A stretch of 64,000 nt of DNA from Bacteroidales bacterium (GCA_024402335.1 JAKSTZ010000003.1:1-64000); one strand, 5' to 3'; positions 48,801 through 57,512 are shown, counted from the stretch's first letter. Numbers and translations: made by a program. The notes: a model not told the origin generated them from the letters alone.

Positions 48801-49195
48801 AACCATTGACCGAACAATATGATTGGGCAGGAAAAACAATTTTAGTCGCAGATGCAGATGAAGAAAGTTTTTCCTTTATAAAGGACAGTTTGAAATCTAC
48901 ACATATAGATATTCTACGTGCTTTTGATGGAGACCAAGTTTTGAAAATTTGTCAGTCGAAATTAAAACCAATTGATGTAATACTAATGGATGTTTCGTTG
49001 CCAAAACGAAATGGATTTGAAACAACAAATGTATTACGGGAGAAGGACATTAGAATTCCGGTGATTGCTCAGACGCAATACGGAAACTACGATGCAAAAA
49101 TTCAATGTTTTGATGCAGGTTGTAGCACGTATATTTCCAAGCCATATAAAGCGACTGATTTACAAAAAGTTATATTGAAATATTTGAGTGAATAA
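45809..49195 (+). CDS. Periplasmic-propeller transmembrane sensor with PAS and receiver domains, lacking a histidine kinase
   Basis: 1128 residues. Signal peptide (1-18), two seven-bladed Reg_prop-type propellers and a Y_Y_Y-type beta domain in the periplasm (about 20-740), one membrane span (about 750-772), a long coiled coil (about 775-868), a PAS domain (about 870-975, DNVSDVIFKIALPSETIEYV), and a receiver (about 1008-1128) with acidic pair DADEES, phosphoacceptor Asp1061 (LMDVSLP), Thr in AQTQYG and Lys in SKPYK. Hybrid two-component sensors of Bacteroidota have HisKA and HATPase parts and usually an AraC-type output; here none is present and there is no His between the membrane span and the receiver. 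The frame is intact over the whole length. It precedes a SusC/SusD pair. Confidence 0.9.
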   Translation: MRIRVLLFALLLGIQCFATSNSKVLHITVDDGLINGNIHQIAQDERGFIWIATENGLVRYDGFDYTVFQTNLKSKSCISHNFVNSVSVERGGIVWIGTMSGVDRYDTKTGEFEHFYFYNALGNINMKPGLQVCPIDSGCMVRSDDRALYFCRRGNDTIVQYKEYESNTFITALDVLDGKQFVAGNKEGQVFISTDRDSKLLERNSSVTCIKNLKKSIMISFSDGTLAVVSKDDFGKNSILYVQFPQKNVYVTSIVETESSVLLGTRAHGVYEFKQNGLLIPNAAKNLRNQSCSSLLKDNFGNIWAGHSSGGITVQLAESVDYEETGLFDALNDVKVISVAQTNNYYLVGTDGLGLFVYDKRSGAKRVFSASSGLDDVVTSLSVDGDKVWIGTYNKGVYCLSLTENKFLYLNELRQCPEKNVSSVFVDSKKNVWVGTYESGVVVYNQRTHSFDRHYTGYEGDAYQTISCNGITSFYEDNQNNIWLGSYYGLTKITKDNAITLYRYNDFPGMRSSVVTTVRQDLQGKIWFGSLQGLSFYDEVHDTIIALQNIASANTMAINDILAQSDSTLLIVTPKYLYSFDTRLNKFQYIATVKQGEFGKNTVSVMDETLLLGTDKGVKELIFPVVTSIKDGHSLQLTDVKVQRKSVFSLDSEYELEEKDGVYYLNLPYFEKDVSFCFSDFYFDENRTHDFIYYMKGIDSKKNLLQNENSVSYTNLQGGDYVFVAQSLENIEDKIEVHVHIAKAIWERKLFYVVLFVFILTVIVFVFVRRMRMVVRMRNKLQKQMDIRIKDIERKKKQIELQNEQIRLQRDAATRQRGDLEKQRFGLEKKITLLSEKMQKNEELVDDFKQKVVTLNKEKQSLKRKLDLFEDNVSDVIFKIALPSETIEYVSPSVQNLTGYEVREFSESLVTVKDLLVTEDRMNWLQYRNLGLSGSLPSEVQFYIETKEGEQKSIRQIARYETDMQDNIVALELLWMDEDSGKSFSGEQASAQKKVVDEPLTEQYDWAGKTILVADADEESFSFIKDSLKSTHIDILRAFDGDQVLKICQSKLKPIDVILMDVSLPKRNGFETTNVLREKDIRIPVIAQTQYGNYDAKIQCFDAGCSTYISKPYKATDLQKVILKYLSE

Positions 49196-49224
49196 CTCAG
49201 GATAATATTTTTTTAGTATTTTCT

Positions 49225-49256
49225 TTTGGAAAAGAAATCCCTTCTTTATAAATTTG
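49225..49256 (+). promoter_or_regulatory. Promoter of the SusC/SusD operon
   Basis: TTTG (49225-49228), 20 bases, TAAATTTG (49249-49256). The leader to the ATG at 49332 is about 70 bases and holds no clear hairpin. Confidence 0.75.
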
Positions 49257-49331
49257 TCCATTCCTTTGAAGTGGTGTAAAATCACGTAAAAGGTAGGAAG
49301 AATATATAATGTTTAACTAAAAAAAAAATTC

Positions 49332-52300
49332 ATGAAAAAAATCTTCAAACTAAAAAAATGCTTAGTCGTTTTTTTGCTTTCGTTTTTTTCTGTAGGATTC
49401 GCTAGTGCGCAGGTCTCAGTGTCTGGTAAGTTAACAGACCAAAAAGGCGCTCCACTTATTGCTGCTTCTGTAGCTGAAGTTGGAACTACGAACGGTGTGT
49501 TCACAGAATTGGACGGATCTTGGTCCTTGACGGTAAAAAATGCTGACGCCGTTTTGGAATTTTCTTATGTGGGTTTCCAAACTCAGACAATTAAAGTCGG
49601 AGCAAAGAAAACCTTCAATGTATCGTTGAAGCCTGATGCAATTCAGATGGAAACGGTTGTGAAAATTGGTTATGGTCAAGCAAAGAAAGAAGATGCCGTA
49701 GGTGCTAACAAAACAATGGGTGGCGAAGAAATCAGCAAAGCTCCAGTTTTGGCAATTGACCAAGCTCTTCAAGGTAAAGCTTCAGGTGTGAGCGTAACTT
49801 CAAACTCAGGTACTCCAGGTGCTGGTATGAACATCGTTATCCGTGGTAATGGTTCAACTGGTGACTCTCGTCCATTGTACGTTGTTGATGGTGTACCACA
49901 AGGTTATGAATATCGTGGTGATCCAGGAAACATTGAATCTCTTTCTATCTTGAAGGATGCTTCTTCTTGTGCTATCTATGGTGCTCGTGGTGCTAATGGT
50001 GTCGTTCTTATCACAACTAAAGGTGGTAACAGCGTTGCTGATGCAGAATATGTAAATATTAACTTCGATGGTTACCGTGGTATTCAATCAGCATGGAAGA
50101 AAATGGATGTACTTTCTGGTGATGAGTTTGCAGATTATGTAGGTGGTGTAGAAAATACTACTGCTAACGGTTTCGGTGGTGCAAACACAAACTGGCAAGA
50201 TGAAGTTTTCCAAACTGCTACAATTGAAAAATACCATATCACTGCTGAAGGTGGTTCTGCAAATAGCTCATGGACTATTGGTGGTGGTTATCAAAATCAA
50301 GATGGTATTGTTAAAACAACTAACTATACTCGTTATGAATTTGGTGTAAAATCAATGTATAAAGTTAATAAACGTTTAGACATTGGTGCTAATGTTGGTT
50401 ACAGCCAAAGTTCACAAGATCTTGTAAACGAAGCAGGTCTTGAATATTCTGCTCTAGGTTTAGCTTTGATTTTCGACCCAACAGTGTCTGCTGATGCTGA
50501 AGGCGCAGATAGAGCATCTTCTCCTGTTTCAGGACAATCTTATAGTAACCCTATTGCTATGCTACAATATGACAAAGACAATAAAAAGAGTTATGGTGTA
50601 GGTGCAGGTGCATGGTTGAACTATAAGTTAGATTTATTGTTAGATGGTTTAGAATTCAAAACTCAATTTAACTATGGTAAATGGGGTAATGAAGAGAAAA
50701 AATACAAACCTGTTTATTTCGTGTCTTCTGGACAAAACAACGGTGTTTCTTATATAGAAAATACAGTTAATGGTGGTTATAACTGGAGTGTTACAAACAC
50801 ATTAAGTTATAAATTCGACATCTTTGATAAAGTTGACACAACTCGTGTAAATCACGCTTTCCGTTTCTTGTTAGGTCATGAAGCTTTGTATGAAAAACAA
50901 GAAGCATATATGACTCGTGTAGAAAACGTTGGAGAAAATGAAGCTCTACATTATGTTATCGCTGGTGACAACGGTAAAACATGGGCAGAGTCATGGCAAG
51001 CTCCAAGTGAACATGCTATGATTTCATACATCGGTCGTATGGAATACTCTTTCAAAGATAAATATCTTGCTAACTTGACTATTCGTCGTGATGGTTCTTC
51101 TCGTTTCGGTGCTAAACACAAATATGGTTACTTCCCATCTGTAGGTTTGGGTTGGAAGATTAACAAAGAACCTTTCTTCTACAACAACGAATTCTTACGC
51201 AAGAATGTAAACTTGTTCAAAATCCGTGGTGGTTGGGGTAAAATCGGTAACGAAAATATCGCAAACTACTTGTATGTTGCAAACATGACACAAGATGCTA
51301 AGTCTGGTTATGCATACGCCGGTTCTGCTGCAACAGGTGTTGTTCCTGCAGGTGTAGCTAATGAAGATTTGCACTGGGAAGAAGCAACAAGCTGGGACTT
51401 AGGTACAGATATCTCTTTGTGGAAAAACAAATTACAAGTTAACTTCGACTACTATGTAAAGAAAAACGTAGACAACTTGGTCGCTTTAGCAGTTCCTGCT
51501 GTTGTAGGTTGTGATACAGAAGGTGCAAGTAAAAATCCAACAGTAAACGCTGGTAAGATCTTGAACCGCGGTTATGAATTCGATATCACTTACCGTAACA
51601 ACAAGAAGTTCGGTGAAGAAAGTAAATATACTTTGGATTATAGTGTAGGTGCAAACTTCTCTCATAACTTCAACGAAGTACAAGAACTTGGTGGTACAAT
51701 TCTTTATGGTGGTAACATCGGTCGTTCTTCTGCAGTTTATGCATGTAGAACTTTGGAAGGTTATCCAATCGCTTCATTCTGGGGTTATAAAGTTGATGGA
51801 ATCTTCACTTCATGGGAAGATATTAATAAATCAGCTCAACCAACTGCTAAGTTAGGTGACTTTAAGATTGTTGATATCGATGGTGATGGTCAAATTACTA
51901 CAAATGATATCACTTGTATCGGTAACCCAACACCAGATTTCACATATGGTTTCAATTTCGATGCAGGTTTTGCAGGATTTGATTTAGGTATTTCTTTCCA
52001 AGGTGTTGCAGGTAACGATATCTTCAACAATACAAAATATTATTTGGATGGTGGTGCTCTAGGATCAAATGTTTCAACTCGTCGTTTGGATGTTTATTCT
52101 GCTGACAACACAGGTTCTTCAGAACCAACTAAAGGTGATTGGTTCACAGGTGAATACTATCCAAGTTCAGCTTATATAGAAAATGGTTCTTACCTTCGTT
52201 TGAAAAACATCACTTTAGGTTATTCTCTACCTGATAATGTTATCCAAAAGATCAAATTACAAAGATTGCGTTTCTATATTCAAGCACAAAACTTGTTAAC

Positions 52301-52439
52301 ATTCACAAAATATTCTGGATATGATCCTGAAATTGGTACAAATACTTCAATGAACTGGGAAGGTCCTGAATATGGTGTTGACCGTGGTGTTTACCCACAA
52401 TCAAGAACATTTGTACTTGGTGTAAATCTTGGTTTCTAA
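49332..52439 (+). CDS. SusC/RagA-family TonB-dependent outer-membrane transporter
   Basis: 1035 residues. Signal peptide (1-27, ending SAQ), a CarboxypepD_reg-like domain (about 28-110, VSGKLTDQKGAPLIAASVAE), plug (about 120-230) with the SusC signature RPLYVVDGVPQG and SIEILKDASS-like SLSILKDASSCAIYGARGA, and a 22-strand barrel ending SRTFVLGVNLGF. There is no N-terminal STN domain, so it is not of the FecA-like sigma-regulated type. It pairs with SusD to import large substrates, glycans or peptides. Codon choice is as strong as in tuf and rpoB, so it is probably one of the major outer-membrane proteins. Confidence 0.96.
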   Translation: MKKIFKLKKCLVVFLLSFFSVGFASAQVSVSGKLTDQKGAPLIAASVAEVGTTNGVFTELDGSWSLTVKNADAVLEFSYVGFQTQTIKVGAKKTFNVSLKPDAIQMETVVKIGYGQAKKEDAVGANKTMGGEEISKAPVLAIDQALQGKASGVSVTSNSGTPGAGMNIVIRGNGSTGDSRPLYVVDGVPQGYEYRGDPGNIESLSILKDASSCAIYGARGANGVVLITTKGGNSVADAEYVNINFDGYRGIQSAWKKMDVLSGDEFADYVGGVENTTANGFGGANTNWQDEVFQTATIEKYHITAEGGSANSSWTIGGGYQNQDGIVKTTNYTRYEFGVKSMYKVNKRLDIGANVGYSQSSQDLVNEAGLEYSALGLALIFDPTVSADAEGADRASSPVSGQSYSNPIAMLQYDKDNKKSYGVGAGAWLNYKLDLLLDGLEFKTQFNYGKWGNEEKKYKPVYFVSSGQNNGVSYIENTVNGGYNWSVTNTLSYKFDIFDKVDTTRVNHAFRFLLGHEALYEKQEAYMTRVENVGENEALHYVIAGDNGKTWAESWQAPSEHAMISYIGRMEYSFKDKYLANLTIRRDGSSRFGAKHKYGYFPSVGLGWKINKEPFFYNNEFLRKNVNLFKIRGGWGKIGNENIANYLYVANMTQDAKSGYAYAGSAATGVVPAGVANEDLHWEEATSWDLGTDISLWKNKLQVNFDYYVKKNVDNLVALAVPAVVGCDTEGASKNPTVNAGKILNRGYEFDITYRNNKKFGEESKYTLDYSVGANFSHNFNEVQELGGTILYGGNIGRSSAVYACRTLEGYPIASFWGYKVDGIFTSWEDINKSAQPTAKLGDFKIVDIDGDGQITTNDITCIGNPTPDFTYGFNFDAGFAGFDLGISFQGVAGNDIFNNTKYYLDGGALGSNVSTRRLDVYSADNTGSSEPTKGDWFTGEYYPSSAYIENGSYLRLKNITLGYSLPDNVIQKIKLQRLRFYIQAQNLLTFTKYSGYDPEIGTNTSMNWEGPEYGVDRGVYPQSRTFVLGVNLGF

Positions 52440-52457
52440 TTTAAATAGTTTAGAATA

Positions 52458-54179
52458 ATGAAAAAGATAACAATAGCATTAATAGCAGCACTAGGGTTAT
52501 ATTCTTGTACTGAAGATTTTATAACCAAGAATCCTCTAGGAGTAACAAGTAGTGCAACATATTATACAAACCCTGACCAATGTCAGTTGGCTTTAAATGC
52601 AGTATATGATCCACTGGGATGGTTCCAATTGCATGATGAATACTTATGGAAAATCGGTGATATTTGTACTGATGACTGTGAACGTGGTGGTGCAAATACA
52701 TTGTCAACATATACAACAGGTGACGACTGGGATAAAAGTGGTCAGTTGTGTGTGTTCGAAGCAACAGACAGAAGTGGTGTAATGAGTGGTATTTGGGACG
52801 CAGGATACATTGGTATTGCTCGTGCAAATGCTTTATTGGATGGAACTTCTTCTGAAAGTTCTGCTGAATACAAACAAATGCGTGCAGAAGCTCGTTTCTT
52901 ACGTGCATGGTATTATTTCCAATTAACTCGTGTTTTCGGTCCAGTTATTCTTAGCAAATCAACAGTTTCTGTTGCTGATGCAGAAAAATTAGGTAACCGT
53001 GCTGATGGTGATGATAATGAAGGAACAAAACAAGTAAAAGAACAATACAACTTCATTATTGATGAATTGAACGCAATTAAAGATGATCTTCCAAAAGCAG
53101 GTAGTACAGCATTTGGTAAAGTTACTAATGGTGCGGCTAGAGCTTTCTTAGCAAAAGCGTACTTGTATAGAGCAGATATCTGTGGTACTAAAGAAGATTA
53201 TGAAAATGCTTACACTACAGCAAAAAATTTGATAGATGAAGGTACATACGCATTGGAACCACATTACCAAGATTTGTTTGACATTTATGGTGAAAGCCAT
53301 GAACAAAGCAAAGAGGTAATCTTCTCTGTTCAATTCTTGTTTGGTACAAAATATGGCCGTGAGGAATCAGGAACAATTCAACCAGTTTATGTAGCTCCTC
53401 GTTACTATGTTGATCCAATTTCTGGTGCTTCTCAAATTGAAGATGGTCTTGGCTATGGTTTTGCTATTCCTACACAAAACCTTATGGATGAATTTGAAGC
53501 AGGTGATGCTCGTGCAACTATGATAGTTGCAGCTCCTAGTAAAGGTGCTGCAGTTGTTTCTACAATTGCTAATTTGAATTTGGATACAAAAGCGTGGGCT
53601 AAACCAAGTAATATCAAAGGTGGTGAAGGATGGTACGAAATTGGTGCTACTGATTGGACAACAGGTTACTACAATATGAAAAGAACATATTTGAGTACAT
53701 TGTTGTGTAATAGTGGTTACAACAGCCAAGTTGCTGGTAAAGACAATATCGTTCTTCGTTTAGCTGATGTTATGTTGATTGCTGCTGAAGCTGGTGTACA
53801 ATCTGGTAAATATTCAGCTGAGGCTGTTACAATGATTAATAAACTTCGTGATAGAGCTCGTAACTCTGCAAGAACTATCGATTATTCAGTTGATGGAAAT
53901 TCTGCAGCTTGCTATACGTATGCTCCAGCTGCTACTCCAGCAGATATCTCTTCTGCTGATTTAAATGCTGTGAAACATGAACGTCGTGTAGAAATGTACG
54001 GTGAATGTGAACGTTATTGGGATTTGGTTCGTTGGGGTGACTACGATAAATTTAGAACTCAAGATTTGTCAGGTTATAAATTCAAATTCAACGAACAAAC
54101 TTTGGGTAGATGGCCTATCCCACAATCACAAATTGTGTTGAATACAAACGGAAGTTTGAAACAAAATCCTGGTTATTAA
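52458..54179 (+). CDS. SusD/RagB-family nutrient-binding lipoprotein
   Basis: 573 residues with a lipoprotein signal ending LYSC (Cys17). The SusD pattern is visible: TSSATYYTNPDQCQLALNAV near the start, RAEARFLRAWYYFQLTRVFG, TNGAARAFLAKAYLYRADIC, and the C-terminal VKHERRVEMYGECERYWDLV with RWGDYDKF. It is the lid on the SusC barrel. It begins 18 bases after SusC and shares its strong codon bias. Substrate specificity cannot be read from sequence. Confidence 0.95.
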   Translation: MKKITIALIAALGLYSCTEDFITKNPLGVTSSATYYTNPDQCQLALNAVYDPLGWFQLHDEYLWKIGDICTDDCERGGANTLSTYTTGDDWDKSGQLCVFEATDRSGVMSGIWDAGYIGIARANALLDGTSSESSAEYKQMRAEARFLRAWYYFQLTRVFGPVILSKSTVSVADAEKLGNRADGDDNEGTKQVKEQYNFIIDELNAIKDDLPKAGSTAFGKVTNGAARAFLAKAYLYRADICGTKEDYENAYTTAKNLIDEGTYALEPHYQDLFDIYGESHEQSKEVIFSVQFLFGTKYGREESGTIQPVYVAPRYYVDPISGASQIEDGLGYGFAIPTQNLMDEFEAGDARATMIVAAPSKGAAVVSTIANLNLDTKAWAKPSNIKGGEGWYEIGATDWTTGYYNMKRTYLSTLLCNSGYNSQVAGKDNIVLRLADVMLIAAEAGVQSGKYSAEAVTMINKLRDRARNSARTIDYSVDGNSAACYTYAPAATPADISSADLNAVKHERRVEMYGECERYWDLVRWGDYDKFRTQDLSGYKFKFNEQTLGRWPIPQSQIVLNTNGSLKQNPGY

Positions 54180-54201
54180 TAAATAATAAGAAGTTATAAT
54201 T

Positions 54202-55128
54202 ATGAAAAAGTCTAGTTTTTTAGTATTAGCACTTGCTGTAGCAAGCTTTACTTCTTGTAAACATGTAGAGGAACCAGATAATGCAGATTTCGCTTGGTAT
54301 CTAAACAGTGATTATTCTGCTAATTTGCTTGATTTGTCAAAAGCAAATGAATGTCCTTATACTATAGAATTAAGTGATCAAATATGTTTTGTTGCAAAAT
54401 CTGCTGATGCTAATTCTTATGTAGTATGGGCTGGTGATCCTGGTCATACATTTGATGGTAGAAATTTAGCTGATTCTTTGCTTAAGGATACTGTTAATAA
54501 TGCAAGTTTCCGTAGTGCAGGAACTGCTTTATCTGCAACAGATGGTAAGGGTAGAAAATATAAAACATATAAATACTCTGCTATCTCTCCTGTAGGTGAA
54601 CCATTCCAAGTGTATTGTACTGCCCGCAATTATGATTATAAAAAAGGTGAATATGCAGAAAAAGTGTATGGACCAAAATCTATCGTAGTTGTTGATAGTA
54701 AAGTTGATTTGTGGAATGATGCAGATCCTTATAACTCTGCAGGTCCATCTACTTATGATATCACTATTATCTATAAAAATGGTTCTAAACAAGCGACAAT
54801 TACTAACAAATCAACAGGTAAAAACGGTTCGTATGAGTTAGTATATGAAAAAGAAGGTGTAACTCCTGGTGTTAAAATTACAATGCCTAAAGGTATTCCA
54901 ACTAGCGCCGTTACAAAAATTAACATTAAAGCAGGAAACTGTATTCTATTCACAGAAGAAGGTTTAGTGCCAGTAAATGCTAAGAAGGTATACGGTTGGA
55001 CTCCAGATTTCTCTTCTTCAACAAAAGCAACTGTGTATTTGAAATCACAAAGTGCTGCAGAAGATGCTAAACCTGGTGATCCATATACAAAAGGATACGA
55101 ATTTACTGTTGTTGAATATGCAGAATAG
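54202..55128 (+). CDS. Lipoprotein downstream of SusD, probable surface binding protein
   Basis: 308 residues with a lipoprotein signal ending SFTSC (Cys19). The mature protein is beta-rich and holds a PKD-like segment (about 45-165) followed by a second beta domain from about 175. It occupies the position of SusE/SusF-type surface binding proteins, 22 bases after SusD, and shares codon bias with them. It has no carbohydrate-active enzyme motif. A terminator follows. A ligand-binding role is inferred only from position. Confidence 0.7.
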   Translation: MKKSSFLVLALAVASFTSCKHVEEPDNADFAWYLNSDYSANLLDLSKANECPYTIELSDQICFVAKSADANSYVVWAGDPGHTFDGRNLADSLLKDTVNNASFRSAGTALSATDGKGRKYKTYKYSAISPVGEPFQVYCTARNYDYKKGEYAEKVYGPKSIVVVDSKVDLWNDADPYNSAGPSTYDITIIYKNGSKQATITNKSTGKNGSYELVYEKEGVTPGVKITMPKGIPTSAVTKINIKAGNCILFTEEGLVPVNAKKVYGWTPDFSSSTKATVYLKSQSAAEDAKPGDPYTKGYEFTVVEYAE

Positions 55129-55147
55129 TATTTGTAAATTTTAAAAT

Positions 55148-55178
55148 AACACCTCTCAGCAATGGGAGGTGTTTTTTT
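55148..55178 (+). terminator. Terminator after the SusC/D operon, directly before the next start codon
   Basis: AACACCTC (55148-55155), loop, GAGGTGTT (55166-55173), then T to 55178. The ATG of the next gene is at 55185, only six bases after the T run. Confidence 0.88.
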
Positions 55179-55184
55179 ATTTCT

Positions 55185-55895
55185 ATGGAAACACAAACAA
55201 ATAAGAAAAAAGAGAATCAATTGGTCAGCCTTTTGTTTAACATTGTTATACCTGTTATAATAATGACAAAAATGAATGGCACTGAAGGTACATTGGCTTT
55301 AGGACCAAAAGTGAGTCTTATTCTTGCAATTTCGTTTCCGTTGTGCTATGGCGTTTTTTCTTTTATTCGTTCACGTCAAGTGAACTTTGTCTCTATACTT
55401 GGCTTTGTTAGCGTTTTGCTTACAGGAGTATTTGGTTTGTTGGAATTGAATCCTCTTACTATGGCCATAAAAGAAGCTTCGGTGCCTCTTATCATTGCAA
55501 TAGTTATACTGGTATCTATCCGTATGGGAAAAAATGTAGTTAGTAGCTTGTTTTTTAATGAAGATGTTATAGATCTTCAAAGAGTCTATGCCGTTTTGGA
55601 TGAAAGAAATTCTCGTGCACGTTTTGATGATATGTTTAGAAAATCATCATACTGGGTTGTGTTTTCTTTTCTGCTTTCTTCTGTATTAAATTTCACATTA
55701 GCACGAATTATTTTACAAAGTCAGCCGGGAACAGAAGAATATACGGCTGAAATAGGTAAACTTACAGGTCTTAGTTTCCCTATCATTGCTGTACCATGTA
55801 CTATCATTTTGGTTGTTGTTATGTTTTATATTTTTAAGCAAATAACTAAAATGACAGATATACCTTTAGAAGAACTTCTAAAGACTGATAAATAA
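55185..55895 (+). CDS. VC0807-like inner-membrane protein
   Basis: 236 residues with about six membrane spans (about 15-35, 45-62, 68-88, 95-113, 160-180, 198-220). The pattern NQLVSLLFNIVIPVIIMTKM, the FIRSRQVNFVSILGF loop and the soluble DLQRVYAVLDERN segment match the VC0807 family as I remember it, whose function is unknown. The start codon follows the SusC/D terminator almost directly, so expression needs read-through, or a promoter overlapping the hairpin; a weak TA-GTA-TTTG lies at 55126-55134. Confidence 0.65.
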   Translation: METQTNKKKENQLVSLLFNIVIPVIIMTKMNGTEGTLALGPKVSLILAISFPLCYGVFSFIRSRQVNFVSILGFVSVLLTGVFGLLELNPLTMAIKEASVPLIIAIVILVSIRMGKNVVSSLFFNEDVIDLQRVYAVLDERNSRARFDDMFRKSSYWVVFSFLLSSVLNFTLARIILQSQPGTEEYTAEIGKLTGLSFPIIAVPCTIILVVVMFYIFKQITKMTDIPLEELLKTDK

Positions 55896-55975
55896 AATCC
55901 ATTTCATTTTCTTTCTTGTGTACAATTCGTTTATAACTTGATTGTTATGACGGCTTATTGCAATTGGTAGTTTCT

Positions 55976-55983
55976 TACTTTTG
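55976..55983 (+). promoter_or_regulatory. -7 box TACTTTTG of the yigZ operon
   Basis: A perfect TAnnTTTG, 13 bases before the ATG at 55997, predicting a very short leader. The nearest TTG (55958-55960) gives a 15-base spacer, shorter than usual. Confidence 0.5.
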
Positions 55984-55996
55984 ATTGCTTAATTGT

Positions 55997-56599
55997 ATGG
56001 CAGAAGGAACCTATAAAACGATAGAAAGCTCGTCGGAAGGCTTATATAAGGAGAAAGGAAGCAAATTTATTGCTTTCGCTTTTCCTGTATTGTCTGAAGA
56101 TGACGCAAAAGCAAAACTTGCTGAAATACAGAAGAAGCATCATGCAGCGCGGCATCATTGTTGGGCCTATAAACTTGGTAATCAAGGAGAACGTTTTAGA
56201 TGTTCCGATGATGGAGAACCTTCAAATTCGGCAGGTAAGCCAATACTTGGACAGTTAGAAGCTTTTGGTGTAACTAATGTTATGGTGGTGGTTGTTCGTT
56301 ATTTTGGAGGTATACTACTTGGTGTTGGCGGACTTGTACATGCTTATAAGGAAGCCGCGAAAGATGCATTGACACAGGCGGTCGTGGTTGAAAAAATTAT
56401 TCAGTCATGCTATTCTGTGCATTTCTCTTATGAGCAAAGTAATGCTGTCATGAATATATTGAAACGAATGGGCTGTGAGATTGTGCAACAAACGTTTGAA
56501 TTGACTTGCTCTGTACGTTTCATGGTGGCACAAAAGGTAGAAAAAGAATGTGTTAGTGCATTACAAAAGATAGCAGAAATACGATTGGAAGATGAATAG
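55997..56599 (+). CDS. IMPACT/YigZ family protein
   Basis: 200 residues. The N-terminal UPF0029/Impact domain has SKFIAFAFPV, HHAARHHCWAYKLG, RCSDDGEPSNSAGKPIL and VVVVRYFGGILLGVGGLVHA; a small C-terminal DUF1949 domain follows (about 135-195). Bacterial members are of unknown role, with links to translation regulation. The ATG at 55997 is used; the TTG at 55985 would lie in the expected promoter start region. It overlaps the next gene by eight bases. Confidence 0.9.
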   Translation: MAEGTYKTIESSSEGLYKEKGSKFIAFAFPVLSEDDAKAKLAEIQKKHHAARHHCWAYKLGNQGERFRCSDDGEPSNSAGKPILGQLEAFGVTNVMVVVVRYFGGILLGVGGLVHAYKEAAKDALTQAVVVEKIIQSCYSVHFSYEQSNAVMNILKRMGCEIVQQTFELTCSVRFMVAQKVEKECVSALQKIAEIRLEDE

Positions 56600-57512
56600 C
56601 GAGTATGGATTATTACAAAAGTTATGTAGCATTTCGGCTCCATCCAGCGATGAAAGTCGTTTGGCTATGTTTCTTGTTGAGTATGTAGAAAAAAATAGTT
56701 TCTCGTGGAGACATAAGCCAAAGGTTATATGTGGAGAGGATTTCCAGGATTGCGTTATGTTGGTGTGGGGCACTCCGCGTACTGCTATGTTTGCTCATAT
56801 CGATAGCGTTGGTTGGATGGTTGGCTATGACGATGAACTAGTACCAATCGGATCGCCTCGTTGTGATGCAGGAACGCAACTGGTTGGATTCCAAGATGGA
56901 AAAGAAGTCACTTGTGAGTTCGTTGAAGATGGGGAACGATATACTTACAAATCAGATGTAAAGTTAGAACGTGGAACACTTCTTACTTATAAACCTGATT
57001 TCGTTGAGTCTGAAGATTATATAGAATCTCCTTTTTTGGATGATAGAGTTGGGGTGTATGTTGCCTTACAATTGGCAAAGACAATGAAGTGCGGCGCAAT
57101 CGTGTTTTCTACAGGGGAGGAAACTCGTAGTGGAAATGCAAAATTTTGTTGGAGATATTTATATAAAAACTATCACTTGCATAATGCGTTGATTGCCGAC
57201 ATAACATGGATTACCGAAGGTATAGAATATGCAAAAGGTTGTGTCGTGTCTTTGAAGGATAGCTACGTGCCACGTAAAGTATTCGTCGATAAGATTTTGA
57301 ATGTTGCAAAACGAGAAAAAATACAAATTCAGCGTGAAGTTGAAACTGCAGGAGGTAGCGATGGTGGTAATTTACAAATGATACCATACGCAGTAAATTG
57401 GTGTTTTGTTGGTGCCGCACAAGAATTTCCACATTCGCCAAAAGAAAAGATTCATAAGTCAGATATTGAATCTATGATAGTGTTATACAAAGCTTTAATG
57501 GAATATTTATAG
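56592..57512 (+). CDS. M42-type metallopeptidase (aminopeptidase-like)
   Basis: 306 residues, a little short for the M42 family (about 340). Visible are the first metal ligand region TAMFAHIDSVGWMV, YIESPFLDDRVGVYVALQ (bridging Asp), VFSTGEETRSGNAKF (catalytic Glu pair), ADITW and a final GGSDGGNL metal-binding loop. The family removes N-terminal residues from peptides as large oligomers. It overlaps yigZ by eight bases and touches the next start codon, so it is fully coupled within the operon. Confidence 0.82.
   Translation: MNSEYGLLQKLCSISAPSSDESRLAMFLVEYVEKNSFSWRHKPKVICGEDFQDCVMLVWGTPRTAMFAHIDSVGWMVGYDDELVPIGSPRCDAGTQLVGFQDGKEVTCEFVEDGERYTYKSDVKLERGTLLTYKPDFVESEDYIESPFLDDRVGVYVALQLAKTMKCGAIVFSTGEETRSGNAKFCWRYLYKNYHLHNALIADITWITEGIEYAKGCVVSLKDSYVPRKVFVDKILNVAKREKIQIQREVETAGGSDGGNLQMIPYAVNWCFVGAAQEFPHSPKEKIHKSDIESMIVLYKALMEYL

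Noticed and set aside
45809..49195. Frameshift or deletion as the reason for the missing kinase
   Set aside because: The frame is open from signal peptide to receiver, with a normal coiled coil and PAS domain and a complete receiver. No remnant of kinase motifs is visible in other frames at 48100-48850.
49257..49331. Riboswitch or antisense RNA in the SusC leader
   Set aside because: About 70 AT-rich bases with no stable hairpin and no clear reverse promoter.
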